This document shows positions 43,789 to 53,128 of a stretch of 64,000 bases of DNA, piece after piece. The translations under genes were made by a program, and so were the position numbers. Numbering within the stretch: position 1 is the stretch's first letter; every line of letters starts with the position of its first letter. This DNA comes from DATAFF01 sp963744915 (lineage in GTDB: Bacteria; Pseudomonadota; Alphaproteobacteria; Rhizobiales; Aestuariivirgaceae), in contig CAVUUY010000021.1 of assembly GCA_963744915.1 (NCBI GenBank), forward strand, positions 6,134 to 70,133, read 5' to 3'. A model generated the notes under the pieces. The model saw only the letters and a program-made list of their open reading frames with translations, did not search any database and was not told where the DNA came from.

Positions 43789-44556
43789 TCAGGCCGGAGA
43801 GGCGGTGTCGAGCCAGGCGGCGCCGAGGATGGGCCCGCCATTGTCGGCCTGCAGGATCGCCGCGCAGCACAGGCTCGGATCGGGCAGCACATCGGAGCGC
43901 GGCAGCGTCAGGCTGCGGGCCTCGCCGTGCCACATGGCGGCCGGAATCATCTGGCGGACGACATTGTGATATTCGATGGTGCGGCCGGCATTCTCGCCGC
44001 GCGAGACGGTGACCACGACCTTGGGCGCGACCGCCATCACCCACAACGTTCCCTGCTGATCGGAGAGACCGTCCGGCGCTGCCTCGATGTCGATCGCCAG
44101 CTCCTCGGTCGGACTGCGAAGCGTCAGGCTGACGAAATCCGAAGGCTTGCGCTTCTGCTCGCTGGCGATGATGGCGAGCACTTCGCTCTGGCGCGAGCCG
44201 ACGGCGTGCTTCAGGCCGTTCACGATGATTTGAGGAGTGTAGACCCGGTTATCCTTGCGCCCCAGCGCATAGTCGCGCTGTCGCCTGCTCGCTTCCGGCG
44301 AGGCGAGTGTGTCGCGCCAGCCGAGATAGTCCCAATAGTCGACATGATAGGACAGCCCTATCACCGTCGCCTGCTTGACGAGCTCGCTCAGAAAGGCATC
44401 GGCCGGCGGGCACGAGGAGCAACCCTCGCTGGTGAACAGCTCAACGACCACGGGGCGCTGAACAGCGGCAAAGCTCAATCGCGTAAGGGGTAGAAGCGTT
44501 GCACTTGCCGTCCAAGCGAGCAGGCTCCGGCGATTCGCCGAAATTTCATTCATCAT
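43789..44556 (-). CDS. DUF1223 (thioredoxin-like) exported protein
   Basis: A 255-residue protein with a signal sequence (RRSLLAWTASATLLPLTRLSFA). The DUF1223 signature VVELFTSEGCSSCPPADAFLSEL contains a CSSC motif in thioredoxin-like position, and YWDYLGWRDTLASPEASRRQRDYA and YTPQIIVNG follow. The family is periplasmic and of unknown function, plausibly redox related. Its place directly upstream of ccmA may be meaningful for cytochrome c thiol chemistry, but that is inference. Confidence 0.85.
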   Translation of the reverse strand: MMNEISANRRSLLAWTASATLLPLTRLSFAAVQRPVVVELFTSEGCSSCPPADAFLSELVKQATVIGLSYHVDYWDYLGWRDTLASPEASRRQRDYALGRKDNRVYTPQIIVNGLKHAVGSRQSEVLAIIASEQKRKPSDFVSLTLRSPTEELAIDIEAAPDGLSDQQGTLWVMAVAPKVVVTVSRGENAGRTIEYHNVVRQMIPAAMWHGEARSLTLPRSDVLPDPSLCCAAILQADNGGPILGAAWLDTASPA

Positions 44557-44622
44557 GGCGCTGCTTATGCCAAAGCCGCGCGATCACCTGCCACTCACGT
44601 TGAAGTGAATCGAGCCGTGAGG

Positions 44623-44675
44623 AATAGGCAGTGGGCAGTGGGGAAGAGCACGGATTGCCTATTGCCTATCTGCCT
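44623..44675. repeat. short palindromic array related to the 30.8-kb repeat
   Basis: The stretch has AATAGGCAGTGGGCAGTGGG and, after a short spacer, ATTGCCTATTGCCTATCTGCC. AATAGGCA (44623-44630) is complementary to TGCCTATT (44656-44663), and the unit CCTATTG is the same as in the array at 30831-30931. It lies just beyond the stop codon of acnA, upstream of the DUF1223 gene on the same strand, so it may form a terminator hairpin. Confidence 0.65.
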
Positions 44676-44685
44676 GTTGCCTCCT

Positions 44686-47398
<2,713 letters not shown>

Positions 47399-47498
47399 GG
47401 TGCGGTGTCCTGGACCTTTCGCCGATGGCATTTGGGGGTAGCGGTCCGGGGCGTCGTGGTCAAGGGGAGCGCGTGGCTTAGGCGCGCGGCGGTCCGTT

Positions 47499-49415
47499 CT
47501 ATTCGCTATGCGCCCTTGCTATCCCCCGCTGCAGCAGCTCGACCAGGGCTTGGGCAAAGCGGGCCGGGTCGGCCGGGGTCTCGCCTTCGAGGATGCGGGC
47601 CTGATCCAGCAGCAGATGCGCCGCCTCGGCGATGCGGTCGGCGGCGCCGCCCTCGATCGCCTTGGCGGCAAGCGCCACCATCAGCGGGTGCTCGGCATTG
47701 ATCTCCAGAATGGGGGCGGTCGCGGTGACCCCGGCGGCGTTCTGGCGGGTCAGCAGGCGCTCGAGGGTGCGGTCGAGATCCTGCTCGCGGGCGACCAGGC
47801 AAACCGGCGATGCGGTGAGCCGGGCGGTGGCGCGGACGTCGCTGACCTCGCTGCCCAGCGCCTGCTTGAAGAGGGCGATCAGGGTGGCCAGCGCGGCGCC
47901 CTCGGCACGGTTGCCGTCGGCCTTCGCCTGCTCCGCGAGCGGCAGGGCGTCCAATCCATGGTCGCCCTGGGTGATCGATTTGAACGGCTTGCCGTCGAAG
48001 CCGATCGCCGAGCGCACCCAGAAGCTGTCGACCGGATCGGTGAGCAGCAGAACCTCGGCGCCGCGGGCGCGGAAACCCTCGAGCTGCGGCGAGCTTTCGG
48101 CCCGCCGCGCATCCTCGGCGGTGATGTAGTAGATGGCGGTCTGGCCGGCCTTCATCGCCGCGACATAATCGGTGAGGCTGCGATTGTCGCCGCTCGTCGT
48201 GCGGAAGCGGGCAATCTCATAGATCTGGTCGCGTTTGTCCGGGTCCTCGTAGAGGCCCTCCTTGATCACCGCACCGAACGCCTCCCAGATCTTGGCCCAG
48301 TTCGCGGCATCGGCGGTGGCCGTCTTCTTGAACTCGGCCAGGACCCGGTTCAACAGCGCCTTGCGGATGGCCGCCACGGTCGGATTGTGCTGCAGCATCT
48401 CGCGGCTGACATTGAGGGGCAGGTCCTCGCAATCGACGACGCCGCGGACGAAGCGCAGCCAGGCGGGCAGCAGGGCGGCATCGTCGGTGATGAAGACGCG
48501 GCGGACATAAAGGCGCTGGCGGCCGGTGCGGCCGGGATCGTAGAGATCGAAGGGCCGCACCGCCGGGACATAGAGGAGCACGGTATATTCGTGTCGGCCC
48601 TCGGCGCGATAATGGATCGTCAGGGCGGGATCGGCATAAAGGCCTGAGACATGGCCGAAGAATTCCTTGTGCTCCTCGGGCGACACCTCGGCCCGGGGGC
48701 GCATCCAGATGGCGCTCGCGGCATTGATCTGGGCATAGCTGTCCGCCGCCTTGTCGTCGGCGATCATGATTGGATGGGCGATGTGATCGGAATAGCGGCG
48801 GACGATGGCCTCGAGGCGGGGGCGCTCGAGGAACTCCTCGGCATCCTCGCGCAGATGGAGCCTGACCTCGGTGCCACGGCGGCTCTTCGACGAGTTGGGC
48901 GCCGGCGCGACGGTGAAGGTGCCGGTGCCGTCCGAGCTCCAGATCCAGGTCTCGTCTGAGCCGGCCTTGCGGGAGACGACTTCGACGCGCGATGCCACCA
49001 TGAAGGCGGAGTAGAAGCCGATGCCGAACTGGCCGATGAGGCGCGGCGGCCCCTCGCCGGCGGCGGCCTCGCGCATGAAGGCCTCGGTTCCCGATTTGGC
49101 GATGGTGCCAAGATTGTCGATCAGCTCGTCGCGGCTCATGCCGATGCCGTTGTCGATCACCGACAGGGTCTTGGCGGTCCGGTCGGGCTTGAGGACGATG
49201 CGCAGCGTTCCATCGCCCTCGAGCAGCGCCGGCGCGGCAATCGCCGCATAGCGCAACTTGTCGCAGGCATCGGCGGCGTTGGAGATCAGCTCGCGCAGAA
49301 ACACCTCGCGCTCGGAATAGACCGAGTGGACCATGAGCTTGAGGAGGCGGGCGACCTCGGCCTGGAAGGCACGGGTCTCGGCACCGCCGGACGCATTTGC
49401 GACGCTGTTGTTCAT
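47499..49415 (-). CDS. htpG: molecular chaperone HtpG (Hsp90)
   Basis: A 638-residue Hsp90 chaperone with the N-terminal ATPase domain: FLRELISNAADACDKLRY, VIDNGIGMSRDELIDNLGTIAKSGT and GQFGIGFYSAF. The middle domain has FITDDAALLPAWLRFVRGVVDCEDLPLNVSREMLQ with the arginine of the catalytic loop. The C-terminal dimerisation domain is present (LEINAEHPLMVALA). The length is normal. A promoter-like sequence lies 51-79 bases upstream of the ATG. Its upstream region also holds an independent terminator and hairpin. Confidence 0.93.
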   Translation of the reverse strand: MNNSVANASGGAETRAFQAEVARLLKLMVHSVYSEREVFLRELISNAADACDKLRYAAIAAPALLEGDGTLRIVLKPDRTAKTLSVIDNGIGMSRDELIDNLGTIAKSGTEAFMREAAAGEGPPRLIGQFGIGFYSAFMVASRVEVVSRKAGSDETWIWSSDGTGTFTVAPAPNSSKSRRGTEVRLHLREDAEEFLERPRLEAIVRRYSDHIAHPIMIADDKAADSYAQINAASAIWMRPRAEVSPEEHKEFFGHVSGLYADPALTIHYRAEGRHEYTVLLYVPAVRPFDLYDPGRTGRQRLYVRRVFITDDAALLPAWLRFVRGVVDCEDLPLNVSREMLQHNPTVAAIRKALLNRVLAEFKKTATADAANWAKIWEAFGAVIKEGLYEDPDKRDQIYEIARFRTTSGDNRSLTDYVAAMKAGQTAIYYITAEDARRAESSPQLEGFRARGAEVLLLTDPVDSFWVRSAIGFDGKPFKSITQGDHGLDALPLAEQAKADGNRAEGAALATLIALFKQALGSEVSDVRATARLTASPVCLVAREQDLDRTLERLLTRQNAAGVTATAPILEINAEHPLMVALAAKAIEGGAADRIAEAAHLLLDQARILEGETPADPARFAQALVELLQRGIARAHSE

Positions 49416-49465
49416 GGCAGTCTGACGATATCAGAGGTTGGTGTTATGTCGTTGCTTTGCTGGCG

Positions 49466-49494
49466 ATATCGGCGCCGGCGGCAGCTGCGTCAAG
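49466..49494 (-). promoter_or_regulatory. putative htpG promoter (CTTGAC, 17 bases, CGATAT)
   Basis: On the minus strand CTTGAC (49494-49489) and CGATAT (49471-49466) are separated by 17 bases. A CTTGAC -35 box with a C-rich, AT-ending -10 box resembles the heat-shock sigma RpoH promoters of alphaproteobacteria and also passes as a housekeeping promoter. It lies downstream of the intrinsic terminator, so htpG can be transcribed independently of the upstream element. Confidence 0.5.
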
Positions 49495-49507
49495 AGCTGT
49501 CGGCAGG

Positions 49508-49536
49508 AAAAAAAGACGGCCGGAACGTGCCGGCCG
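49508..49536 (-). terminator. intrinsic terminator upstream of htpG
   Basis: On the minus strand CGGCCGG and CCGGCCG (plus-strand arms 49517-49523 and 49530-49536) form a perfect 7-bp GC stem with a six-base loop. It is separated by two bases from a run of seven U (plus-strand A run 49508-49514). It reads in the direction of htpG but lies before its start, so it must end a transcript that begins upstream of it, the structured element at 49540-49675. Confidence 0.85.
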
Positions 49537-49675
49537 CGAAAGGGGATGTTCGCCTGATCTCTCGATATGCGAACTTGGGGACAAGTTGGTCCGGTCTGCC
49601 CCAGGGCAGAAGCGGGGGCTGGGGGGCTTGGTTTCCGCTACCGCCCTGGACAAACCGGACCAATGAGGCAACGCG
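49508..49675 (-). ncRNA. candidate structured small RNA (or htpG leader) ending in an intrinsic terminator
   Basis: No protein gene on the minus strand explains the terminator at 49508-49536. Directly upstream lie a 6-bp stem (49548-49553/49569-49574) and a long hairpin: arms 49586-49595 and 49654-49663 (10 bp perfect, TTGGTCCGGT), 49601-49607 and 49643-49649 (7 bp, CCAGGGC), and 49611-49615/49635-49639 (5 bp). Together this gives an RNA of about 160 bases with three structured modules. It does not match tmRNA, RNase P, SRP RNA or 6S as I know them. I cannot point to its promoter, so the 5' end is approximate. Confidence 0.5.
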
Positions 49676-49795
49676 GAAAATCTCGCTTCCGAATGGGATT
49701 TGAGCTTGACTGCTTCGGGGCAAAATTAAGAAATCGGCGCAAGCGGCGCATTGCCGCCGAGGTTCACCGCCCGCCGACTGTTGAGGAAGCAAGCC

Positions 49796-50182
49796 TTGGA
49801 CGACATCGAAAGAATAGTTCGGCTCCCGCCGCAGATCTCTGGCAATGCGGGGGAGCAGGAAGGCGCCAGGGCGGCGGCCGAGCGGCCGATCACCTTCGAC
49901 CGGCAGGAATTGTTCGAGATCCTCAATCTTTATGGACGCAAGGTGGCGCTCGGGGAGTGGCGCGACTATGCGATCGATTTCGGTCGGGAGACCGCAGTTT
50001 TCGCGGTGTTCCGCCGCACCAGCGAGGTGCCGCTCTACCGGATCGAGAAGACGCCGCGGCTGTCGCGCCGGCAGGGCGCCTATGCGGTGGTGGCCCAAGG
50101 CGGCCTGGTGCTGCGGCGCGGCCATGACCTCAGGCAGGTGCTCAAGGTGTTGCTGAAGTGGCCGAAGCTCCAGGCGATCTGA
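49796..50182 (+). CDS. DUF2794 protein
   Basis: A 128-residue protein of the DUF2794 family, typical of alphaproteobacteria: ITFDRQELFEILNLYGRKVALGEWRDYAIDFGRETAVFAVFRRTSEVPLYRIEKTP followed by RRQGAYAVVAQGGLVLRRGHDLRQVLKVL. Its function is unknown. There is no suitable ATG; a TTG at 49796 has GAGGA eight bases upstream and gives LDDIERIVRLPPQ, which I take as the start. It is convergent with the BI-1 gene. Confidence 0.8.
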   Translation: MDDIERIVRLPPQISGNAGEQEGARAAAERPITFDRQELFEILNLYGRKVALGEWRDYAIDFGRETAVFAVFRRTSEVPLYRIEKTPRLSRRQGAYAVVAQGGLVLRRGHDLRQVLKVLLKWPKLQAI

Positions 50183-50188
50183 CGGAAA

Positions 50189-50217
50189 GGGCCGCCGGAG
50201 ATGGTCTCCGGCGGCCC
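50189..50217. terminator. hairpin between convergent DUF2794 and BI-1 genes
   Basis: GGGCCGCCGGAGA and TCTCCGGCGGCCC form a perfect 13-bp stem with a three-base loop, starting seven bases after the DUF2794 stop codon and 30 bases beyond the end of the convergent BI-1 gene. There is no long U run on the plus side; on the minus side TTTCC follows. It most likely acts as a bidirectional terminator or 3'-end stabiliser. Confidence 0.7.
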
Positions 50218-50246
50218 TCGCTTCAGGTCCGCTAGCCCTCTATGCG

Positions 50247-50987
50247 CTAGTTGTTGCTGCGCATGATCCCGAGAATGTTCAGGATGTTGATGAAGAGCGT
50301 GATGAAGCTGCCATAGAGCATGAAGGCGCCGAAAATGGCCTTGCCCTGGGCAATGCCGACGGCATCACCCTCGACATACATCGCCTTGATCTGCTGGGTT
50401 TCGTAGGCGGTGACGCCGGCGAACAGCAGCACCACGATGCCCGAGGTCACGAGGCTCATCATCGTGCTCTGGAAGAACACGACGTTGACCAGCATGGCAA
50501 TGATGAGGCCGATCGAGGCGATCATGAAGAAGGTGCCGAAGGCCGACAGGTCGCGCCGCGTGGTGTAGCCGACGAGACTGGTGGCAGCAAAGGTCACCGC
50601 AGTAATCCCCAGGGCCCTGATCACGAGATCGGGCGCCGTGCCAAGGTAGAGGGCGATCATCGGCGAGATGAACAGGCCCCATAGCGCGGCGTAGCCCCAA
50701 TAGGCTGCGTGGGCCATGGTGGCGTTACCTGAAAAGATCAGGCGCGGGGCAAAGAAACCAAGGCCTAGCAGGCCGAAGAACAGCACCCATTTCATGGGGC
50801 CGAGCGCCACCGCCGACATCAGGGCCGGGTTCGCCGCCACGAACATGGACACCAGCGCCGTCACCGCGACGCCGAGAGCCATGTAATTGTAGACGCGAAG
50901 CATATATGACCGCAGGCCCTCGTCGACTTCGCGAACCCGCGCGCCGGCCTGGGTTTGCGCGACGGTCCTGTATCTGGTCTCAGCCAT
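50247..50987 (-). CDS. Bax inhibitor-1/YccA family membrane protein
   Basis: A 246-residue protein with seven hydrophobic helices preceded by a cytoplasmic N-terminus (REVDEGLRSYMLRVYNYMALGVAVT). The family segment TAYETQQIKAMYVEGD near the C-terminus and FFQSTMMSLVTSGIVVLLFAGVTAYETQ identify the BI-1/YccA group, which modulates membrane proteases or calcium leak in other bacteria. GAGGGAGTTCCAG precedes the ATG at 50987. Confidence 0.9.
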   Translation of the reverse strand: MAETRYRTVAQTQAGARVREVDEGLRSYMLRVYNYMALGVAVTALVSMFVAANPALMSAVALGPMKWVLFFGLLGLGFFAPRLIFSGNATMAHAAYWGYAALWGLFISPMIALYLGTAPDLVIRALGITAVTFAATSLVGYTTRRDLSAFGTFFMIASIGLIIAMLVNVVFFQSTMMSLVTSGIVVLLFAGVTAYETQQIKAMYVEGDAVGIAQGKAIFGAFMLYGSFITLFINILNILGIMRSNN

Positions 50988-51092
50988 CTGGAACTCCCTC
51001 GTCACAGCGAAAGCGCTGCGGTACCGGAATATGGGTGAGATGGGTGGGGGTTGCAAGCCTGGCTGGCGGCAGATTGCCGAAAATTCAGCCAG

Positions 51093-51647
51093 TTACCGGC
51101 CCAGGACGGCGGCGCGGAGCGAATAGGCCTCCTCGATCGCATAGGGTCCGCCGCCCCGCGACGGGCGCGAGGAGAACAGAACGAAGCTCGACACCTCGAA
51201 CGGACGACTCTCATAGAGGTTGTGGGAGGCGATATAATGGTGAACGGTGTCGAGGCGGCTGTCCTTGAGCCGGGCGATCGTGACATGCGGGGTGAATTTG
51301 CGCTGCTCGGCCGGCAGGCCCAGCATCTGGCAGATCCGCTCATGATTGGCCTGGAGGCGCTTCAGATCCTCCCCCTCGGCGGCAACCCCGACATAAAGGG
51401 CGTGCGGCTTGTTGCCGCCAAAGGTTCCGACGCCCTTGAGCCTGATGCGGAACGGCCGCGCCACCACCCCGTCCAGGGCATCGGCGATCTCATGGGCGAG
51501 GCCGTCCTCGATGTCGCCGATGAAGCGCAGGGTGATGTGGAATGACTCGCGGTCGATCCAGCGGGCGCCCCAGACGCCGCCGCGCATGAGTTCAAGCTCG
51601 AAAGCTATGTCGGGGGGAATCTCGAGCCCGGTGAAGAGACGCGGCAT
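51093..51647 (-). CDS. thpR: RNA 2',3'-cyclic phosphodiesterase (2'-5' RNA ligase family)
   Basis: A 184-residue 2H phosphoesterase. Both catalytic HxTx motifs are visible: HITL (about residue 37) and HVTI (about residue 121). MPRLFTGLEIPPD at the N-terminus is the family start. The enzyme opens 2',3'-cyclic phosphates on RNA and in vitro joins 2'-5' ends. It stands alone, downstream of the esterase on the same strand. Confidence 0.88.
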   Translation of the reverse strand: MPRLFTGLEIPPDIAFELELMRGGVWGARWIDRESFHITLRFIGDIEDGLAHEIADALDGVVARPFRIRLKGVGTFGGNKPHALYVGVAAEGEDLKRLQANHERICQMLGLPAEQRKFTPHVTIARLKDSRLDTVHHYIASHNLYESRPFEVSSFVLFSSRPSRGGGPYAIEEAYSLRAAVLGR

Positions 51648-51751
51648 GCTGTCCTCCTCATCGTCGTAAAGCCGAATCAGCGGCTCCGTAACGTAAACGC
51701 TACACGTAATTTGAACCGGCGCAACCGGTTCGCGCGATTTATCATGTGGTG

Positions 51752-52372
51752 TCAGGGCGTTGATTTGGCCAGCGCGGCGATCACCGCCGGCAGGATGCGG
51801 CGGACGATCTCCGCCACCCCGGCTGCCGTCGGATGCATGCCGTCCGGCTGGTTGAGCTGCGCCACCCCGGCAACGCCGTCGAGAAAGAAGGGGTATAGCG
51901 GCACCCCCTGCGCCCGGGCGAGGTCGGGGTAGATTGCGTCAAAAGACCTCACATAATCCTCGCCCATATTGGGCGGGGCGCGCATGCCGACGAGCAGCAG
52001 CTTCATGCCGCGCGCCTTCAGCCTGGCCAGAAGATCGGCAAGCGCCTGGCGCGTTATCGCCGGGTCGATGCCGCGCAGCGCGTCATTGGCGCCGAGCTCG
52101 ACGATGACCAGCTGGGTGCCGTCCGGCACCGCCCAGTCGACCCGGGCGGCACCGGCCGATGCCGTGTCGCCGGAGACGCCGGCATTGGCGACCTTGGCAG
52201 CGATGCCTTGGGCGGCGAGCCCCGCCTCGAGACGGGTGGCGAAGTCCTCGCCCTGGGCCAGGCCGTAGCCGGCGGTCAGGCTGTCGCCGAGGGCGACGAT
52301 CGCCGGCGGCGCCGCCGGTGCCGGCAGCACTGCGAGGACAAGCATGGCGAGGCTCAGAAGCAGCGTCGGCAT
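51752..52372 (-). CDS. tesA: periplasmic arylesterase/lysophospholipase L1-type (SGNH hydrolase)
   Basis: A 206-residue SGNH/GDSL hydrolase with a signal peptide (MPTLLLSLAMLVLAVLPAPAA). The four blocks are present: IVALGDSLTAGYG with the serine, AGVSGDT, VIVELGANDALRG and PDGMHPTAAG with the aspartate/histidine pair. It resembles TesA (thioesterase I/lysophospholipase L1). The divergent ABC exporter gene pair is the usual partner of tesA in many proteobacteria (tesA-ybbA-ybbP). Confidence 0.88.
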   Translation of the reverse strand: MPTLLLSLAMLVLAVLPAPAAPPAIVALGDSLTAGYGLAQGEDFATRLEAGLAAQGIAAKVANAGVSGDTASAGAARVDWAVPDGTQLVIVELGANDALRGIDPAITRQALADLLARLKARGMKLLLVGMRAPPNMGEDYVRSFDAIYPDLARAQGVPLYPFFLDGVAGVAQLNQPDGMHPTAAGVAEIVRRILPAVIAALAKSTP

Positions 52373-52435
52373 TTGTCGAGACAGATAGCAGGCACCCGGC
52401 AGTAGGCAAGAGCGCCGCGCCGGACTATGTAGCCG

Positions 52436-53128
52436 ATGGTGAGCACAGCGGTTTTGCTTGAGGACGTGCGGGTGACTTTGCCGAGCCGGGCCGGCCCGGT
52501 GGCGATCCTGCGCGGCTGCGATCTCGCCGCCGAGGCTGGCGAGTTGGTCGGGCTGGTCGGGCCGTCGGGGTCGGGCAAGACCACCATCCTCATGGTGATC
52601 GCCGGTCTCGAGGCGGTGACCGCGGGGAAGGTCGCGGTCGCGGGCCACGATCTCACGCCGCTCGACGAGGATGCGCTGGCGCGGTTCCGGCGCGATCATG
52701 TCGGCATCGTGTTCCAGGCCTTTCACCTCATTCCGGCGATGACGGCGCTGGAAAATGTCGCGGTGCCGCTCGAATTTCGCGGCGTCGGGCAAGCCCGGGC
52801 GATCGCTGCGGAAGCGCTCGACTCGGTCGGGCTCGGCCACCGTCTCGTCCACTATCCGGGACAGCTGTCGGGCGGCGAGCAGCAGCGGGTGGCGATGGCC
52901 CGCGCGCTGGCCGCCGGGGCCCGGGTCATCCTCGCCGACGAACCGACCGGCAATCTCGACCAGGAGACCGGCCAGGCCATCATGGAGCTGCTGTTCCGGC
53001 TGCAGCGCGAGCGTTCGACGACGCTCCTGCTCGTCACCCATGACCATGCGCTGGCCCGGCGCTGCGACCGCGTGCTCGAGGTGCGCGACGGGCGGATCGC
53101 GGCCGCAGATCGGCGGGGAGGATGCTAG
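52436..53128 (+). CDS. ABC transporter ATP-binding protein (YbbA-like)
   Basis: A 230-residue ABC ATPase of the LolD/MacB type. Walker A is VGPSGSGKTTILM, the signature LSGGEQQRVAMARALAAGARVILADEPTGNLD and the histidine TLLLVTHDHALA. The name follows the adjoining YbbP-like permease and the divergent tesA gene, the E. coli ybbA-ybbP-tesA arrangement. Its end overlaps the permease start by seven bases. Confidence 0.88.
   Translation: MVSTAVLLEDVRVTLPSRAGPVAILRGCDLAAEAGELVGLVGPSGSGKTTILMVIAGLEAVTAGKVAVAGHDLTPLDEDALARFRRDHVGIVFQAFHLIPAMTALENVAVPLEFRGVGQARAIAAEALDSVGLGHRLVHYPGQLSGGEQQRVAMARALAAGARVILADEPTGNLDQETGQAIMELLFRLQRERSTTLLLVTHDHALARRCDRVLEVRDGRIAAADRRGGC

Noticed and set aside
49508..49675. 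Element upstream of htpG as 6S, tmRNA, SRP or RNase P RNA
   Set aside because: No tag peptide, no SRP apical loop motif, no RNase P core, and the ends do not pair as in 6S; left as an unclassified candidate.
49490..50125. Long minus-strand open frame over the DUF2794 gene
   Set aside because: It is antisense to a recognisable DUF2794 protein, has irregular composition, and crosses the terminator and hairpin upstream of htpG.
52385..52412. GGCAGTAGGCAAG near the tesA/ybbA divergent region as a third copy of the heptamer array
   Set aside because: Only one and a half units match and no inverted repeat forms; too weak to list as a feature, kept only as a trace.
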